Below are positions 31,102 to 32,822 of a DNA stretch of 32,822 nucleotides, one piece after another (the stretch's first letter is position 1; every line of letters begins with the position of its first letter). A model generated the notes under the pieces. That model was not told where the DNA came from. It did no database searches and was given only the letters and a program-made list of their open reading frames with translations. The position numbers and the translations under genes are program-made. The stretch is from Dysgonamonadaceae bacterium (GTDB taxonomy: Bacteria; Bacteroidota; Bacteroidia; Bacteroidales; Azobacteroidaceae), in contig JAIRZF010000250.1 in assembly GCA_031267385.1 (NCBI GenBank), positions 1 through 32,822 on the forward strand, read 5' to 3'.

Positions 31102-32637
31102 ATGAAATCTTCGCAGCCAACAAACGATATTGTTAATATGCAATTTAGTAACAAGAAAAAACTTCTCTTTTTTAATTCAATCACAGGAGTTGTACAACTA
31201 GTACTGACTGTTGCTCTTATTTTTGTTTGTACTCCTTTGTTTATTAGTGTCTTAGGCCTTGAAGCGTTTGGAGCTTTCGGTACAGTGTCTGTTATCGGCA
31301 GTTTAAGTTCTTACGCAAATTTGTCTTTAGATTCAACTTTAATAAAATATATTTCGGAACAGGGGAAAACAAGAGAATCAGATTACGATATTATTACTTC
31401 ACTTATTTTACTTCTTCTTATTCTGGTACCTCTTACCATATTTGTATTTGTTTTCAAAGATTTTTTTTTATTAACGATACTGAAGATGCCTTTGGATTTT
31501 TTGGAACCTTCCCGTATCCTGCTCGATTGTCTTTTGGTTGCTAATCTGGTTTTATTGCCGGGGCGTATTTTTACGACGATTTTAGATGTTAATCATAAAA
31601 TATACTTGACTAATCTGTATCAGTTTATCTATAATCTTATTTATTGGGGAGGAATCATTCTTGTTCTTACAAATGGTTTTGGATTAGAATATGTTGGTTT
31701 TGTTGTGCTTGTTGCTGCATTTGTTTGGTTCGGTTTAGCGGTTTATTCTTCTTTGAAAATATGGGGCAGATTTTCTGTCAAAGGTTTGAAGCGGAATTTC
31801 GGGCGTATTGTCAGAAAACAATTGAAGTATAGCACAAAGATATATACCGGCAGTTTACTCAATTTTTTTTATGAGCCGTTGACAAAAATTCTGATATCTA
31901 ATTTCCTGGGATTATCATATGCCGCGATATATGATATTACCCTCAGGATCAAAATAAACCTGTTTTCAGTCTATCAGAAGTTATTATATCCCATCCAGCC
32001 TTTGATCGCTCAGGAACAAAGCCGTGATCGTTTGAAGACTTTGATTGAAAAAGTATCTCAGATATTTTTCTACCTGGTCATACCTTCCGCCGTTATTTTA
32101 TTAGTTTGTACAAAACCTATTATGACTCTTTGGATTGGTGGAGACAATATTGACTTACTGACATTCTCAACAGTGATTATGGTATGTCTTAGCCTACTCA
32201 TGGTGACAACAGTTACACCTATCTATATTTATCTCAGACTGAAAAATCAGCCTTCGAAAGAGATTTATGTACAAGGGTTGAATGTTGTTGTAAACCTTTT
32301 GTTTATCCTTGTTTTTTATCGCTCGATGGGATATTACGCTATTGTTCTGGCCAATGCGGTATCTGTACTTGTGTCTTTTTTAGTGTTGCAGTATTATCAG
32401 AAAAAATATTTGAATTTTTATTCCTTCTCAAACTGGAGGGAGTTGCTGAGATATATCTCAGTTTTTGGGATGATATTGTTATTCACGATACTGTTCTCCC
32501 TGTTATTCAAAGAGTTTAGTTGGATAAATATCATTCTTGTTTTCTTATTCTGTGGTTTGATTAGTTTGACGGCATTTTATTTTGTGAAAATATTGAAGAA
32601 GGAAGATCTGTTCCTTTTCAGAAAAGAAGAAAACTAA
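31102..32637 (+). CDS. Wzx-like polysaccharide flippase (second copy)
   Basis: About 511 residues, with roughly 12-14 hydrophobic helices beginning at KLLFFNSITGVVQLVLTVALIFVCTPLFISVLG. The LEAFGAFGTVSVIGSLSSYANLSLDSTLIKYIS region and overall layout fit the MOP/PST flippases for lipid-linked oligosaccharides. The ORF track start at 31078 is a TTG; the ATG at 31102 (MKSSQPTND) or at 31138 (MQFSNKKK) is more likely. It is preceded by the rpsP terminator, so it starts a new transcript. With the Wza/Wzz/Wzy-like genes upstream it may complete one polysaccharide pathway, though the housekeeping genes in between separate them. It shares little obvious sequence with the other flippase at 11000-12451. 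Confidence 0.88.
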   Translation: MKSSQPTNDIVNMQFSNKKKLLFFNSITGVVQLVLTVALIFVCTPLFISVLGLEAFGAFGTVSVIGSLSSYANLSLDSTLIKYISEQGKTRESDYDIITSLILLLLILVPLTIFVFVFKDFFLLTILKMPLDFLEPSRILLDCLLVANLVLLPGRIFTTILDVNHKIYLTNLYQFIYNLIYWGGIILVLTNGFGLEYVGFVVLVAAFVWFGLAVYSSLKIWGRFSVKGLKRNFGRIVRKQLKYSTKIYTGSLLNFFYEPLTKILISNFLGLSYAAIYDITLRIKINLFSVYQKLLYPIQPLIAQEQSRDRLKTLIEKVSQIFFYLVIPSAVILLVCTKPIMTLWIGGDNIDLLTFSTVIMVCLSLLMVTTVTPIYIYLRLKNQPSKEIYVQGLNVVVNLLFILVFYRSMGYYAIVLANAVSVLVSFLVLQYYQKKYLNFYSFSNWRELLRYISVFGMILLFTILFSLLFKEFSWINIILVFLFCGLISLTAFYFVKILKKEDLFLFRKEEN

Positions 32638-32652
32638 GTGTGATGAAAGTAT

Positions 32653-32670
32653 AGCAAATTATCTTTTGCT
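32653..32670. terminator. Weak hairpin after second flippase gene
   Basis: AGCAAA and TTTGCT form a 6-bp stem with a 6-base loop, 16 bases after the stop codon. No T-run follows, so its role as terminator is uncertain. I see nothing else in 32638-32722. Confidence 0.25.
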
Positions 32671-32722
32671 TAAGTTAACAATTATTAACGATTACGGAAG
32701 CAGCAGTAACTACTCAGTTTCC

Positions 32723-32822
32723 CTATGCTTCAATAGCGATGGTTTTTAGCGCAACAAATGGCGATTGTTTATTTTTCCGGGCAGTATCAGCGACAGAATG
32801 CAGTATTGCATAGAGATGAGCA
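32723..32822 (-). CDS. Possible C-terminal end of a transposase-like protein (partial)
   Basis: On the minus strand a frame is open from the window edge to a TAG stop at 32723-32725, giving 32 residues ending YAILHSVADTARKNKQSPFVALKTIAIEA. The spacing of Y, TA, N, P and the hydrophobic positions resembles the short C-terminal element of IS66-type transposases (YSLIETAKANG-x-PY...). A frame this short can be open by chance, so the call is tentative. If real, an insertion element enters the window here, facing the flippase gene. Confidence 0.3.
   Translation of the reverse strand, partial: AHLYAILHSVADTARKNKQSPFVALKTIAIEA

Noticed and set aside
1-32822. CRISPR arrays, tRNA, rRNA and riboswitches
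   Set aside because: No regularly spaced repeats, no cloverleaf-like segment and no recognised riboswitch core were found when reading the intergenic regions.

Overview
The window looks like a chromosomal segment of a Bacteroidales-type Bacteroidota. The evidence is a type IX secretion C-terminal sorting domain (left edge), thirteen intergenic TAnnTTTG -7 boxes of the Bacteroides sigma-ABfr type, a bacterial serine palmitoyltransferase, an HU-SPOR protein, and a ribosomal protein S16 with a long acidic tail. I cannot name the genus. The T9SS makes Odoribacter, Parabacteroides, Porphyromonas or Dysgonomonas relatives more likely than Bacteroides itself.

Layout. 1-774 is the end of a secreted T9SS cargo protein. 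841-1729 is a small two-ORF cassette (unknown ORF plus DUF2335 membrane protein) bracketed by an exact 29-bp direct repeat with a hairpin core. 1761-7815 is an AT-rich glycan island in two divergent operons: GT11 alpha-1,2-fucosyltransferase, DUF268 protein and GT2 on the minus strand; a GT4-like glycosyltransferase, FkbM-type methyltransferase and GT10 alpha-1,3/4-fucosyltransferase on the plus strand. 7856-10910 holds a prolyl oligopeptidase lipoprotein and a DUF3667 membrane protein. 11000-13520 is a Wzx-type flippase divergent from a fucosyltransferase-like gene, with overlapping promoters. 13661-15225 is an XRE-M78 peptidase/PIN toxin-antitoxin-like pair with a palindromic operator over its promoter. 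15400-18840 is a YfhO-type membrane glycosyltransferase plus GT2. 18847-21112 is a minus-strand operon of divIC, a small membrane protein and two tandem TrmH-type RNA methyltransferases. 21216-22994 is dnaX, 22986-24197 spt, and 24387-25358 a lipid kinase. 25444-29275 is a polysaccharide export module (Wza, Wzz-like, Wzy-like). HU-SPOR and rpsP follow, then a second Wzx-like flippase (31102-32637). A possible transposase C-terminus enters at the right edge.

Together most genes serve the cell envelope: fucosylated glycan synthesis, export and flipping, sphingolipid and phospholipid metabolism, and division. Core genes (dnaX, rpsP, divIC, trmH-like) sit between the envelope modules. The most testable new points are: a ten-adenine slippery run in dnaX at the domain III/linker junction, with a -1-frame stop two codons later, suggesting programmed production of a short gamma subunit; the repeat-bracketed DUF2335 cassette; the operator architecture of the HTH-peptidase/PIN pair; the YfhO/GT2 pair; and a candidate leaderless HU-SPOR gene. 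All family calls are from reading motifs, not from searches.
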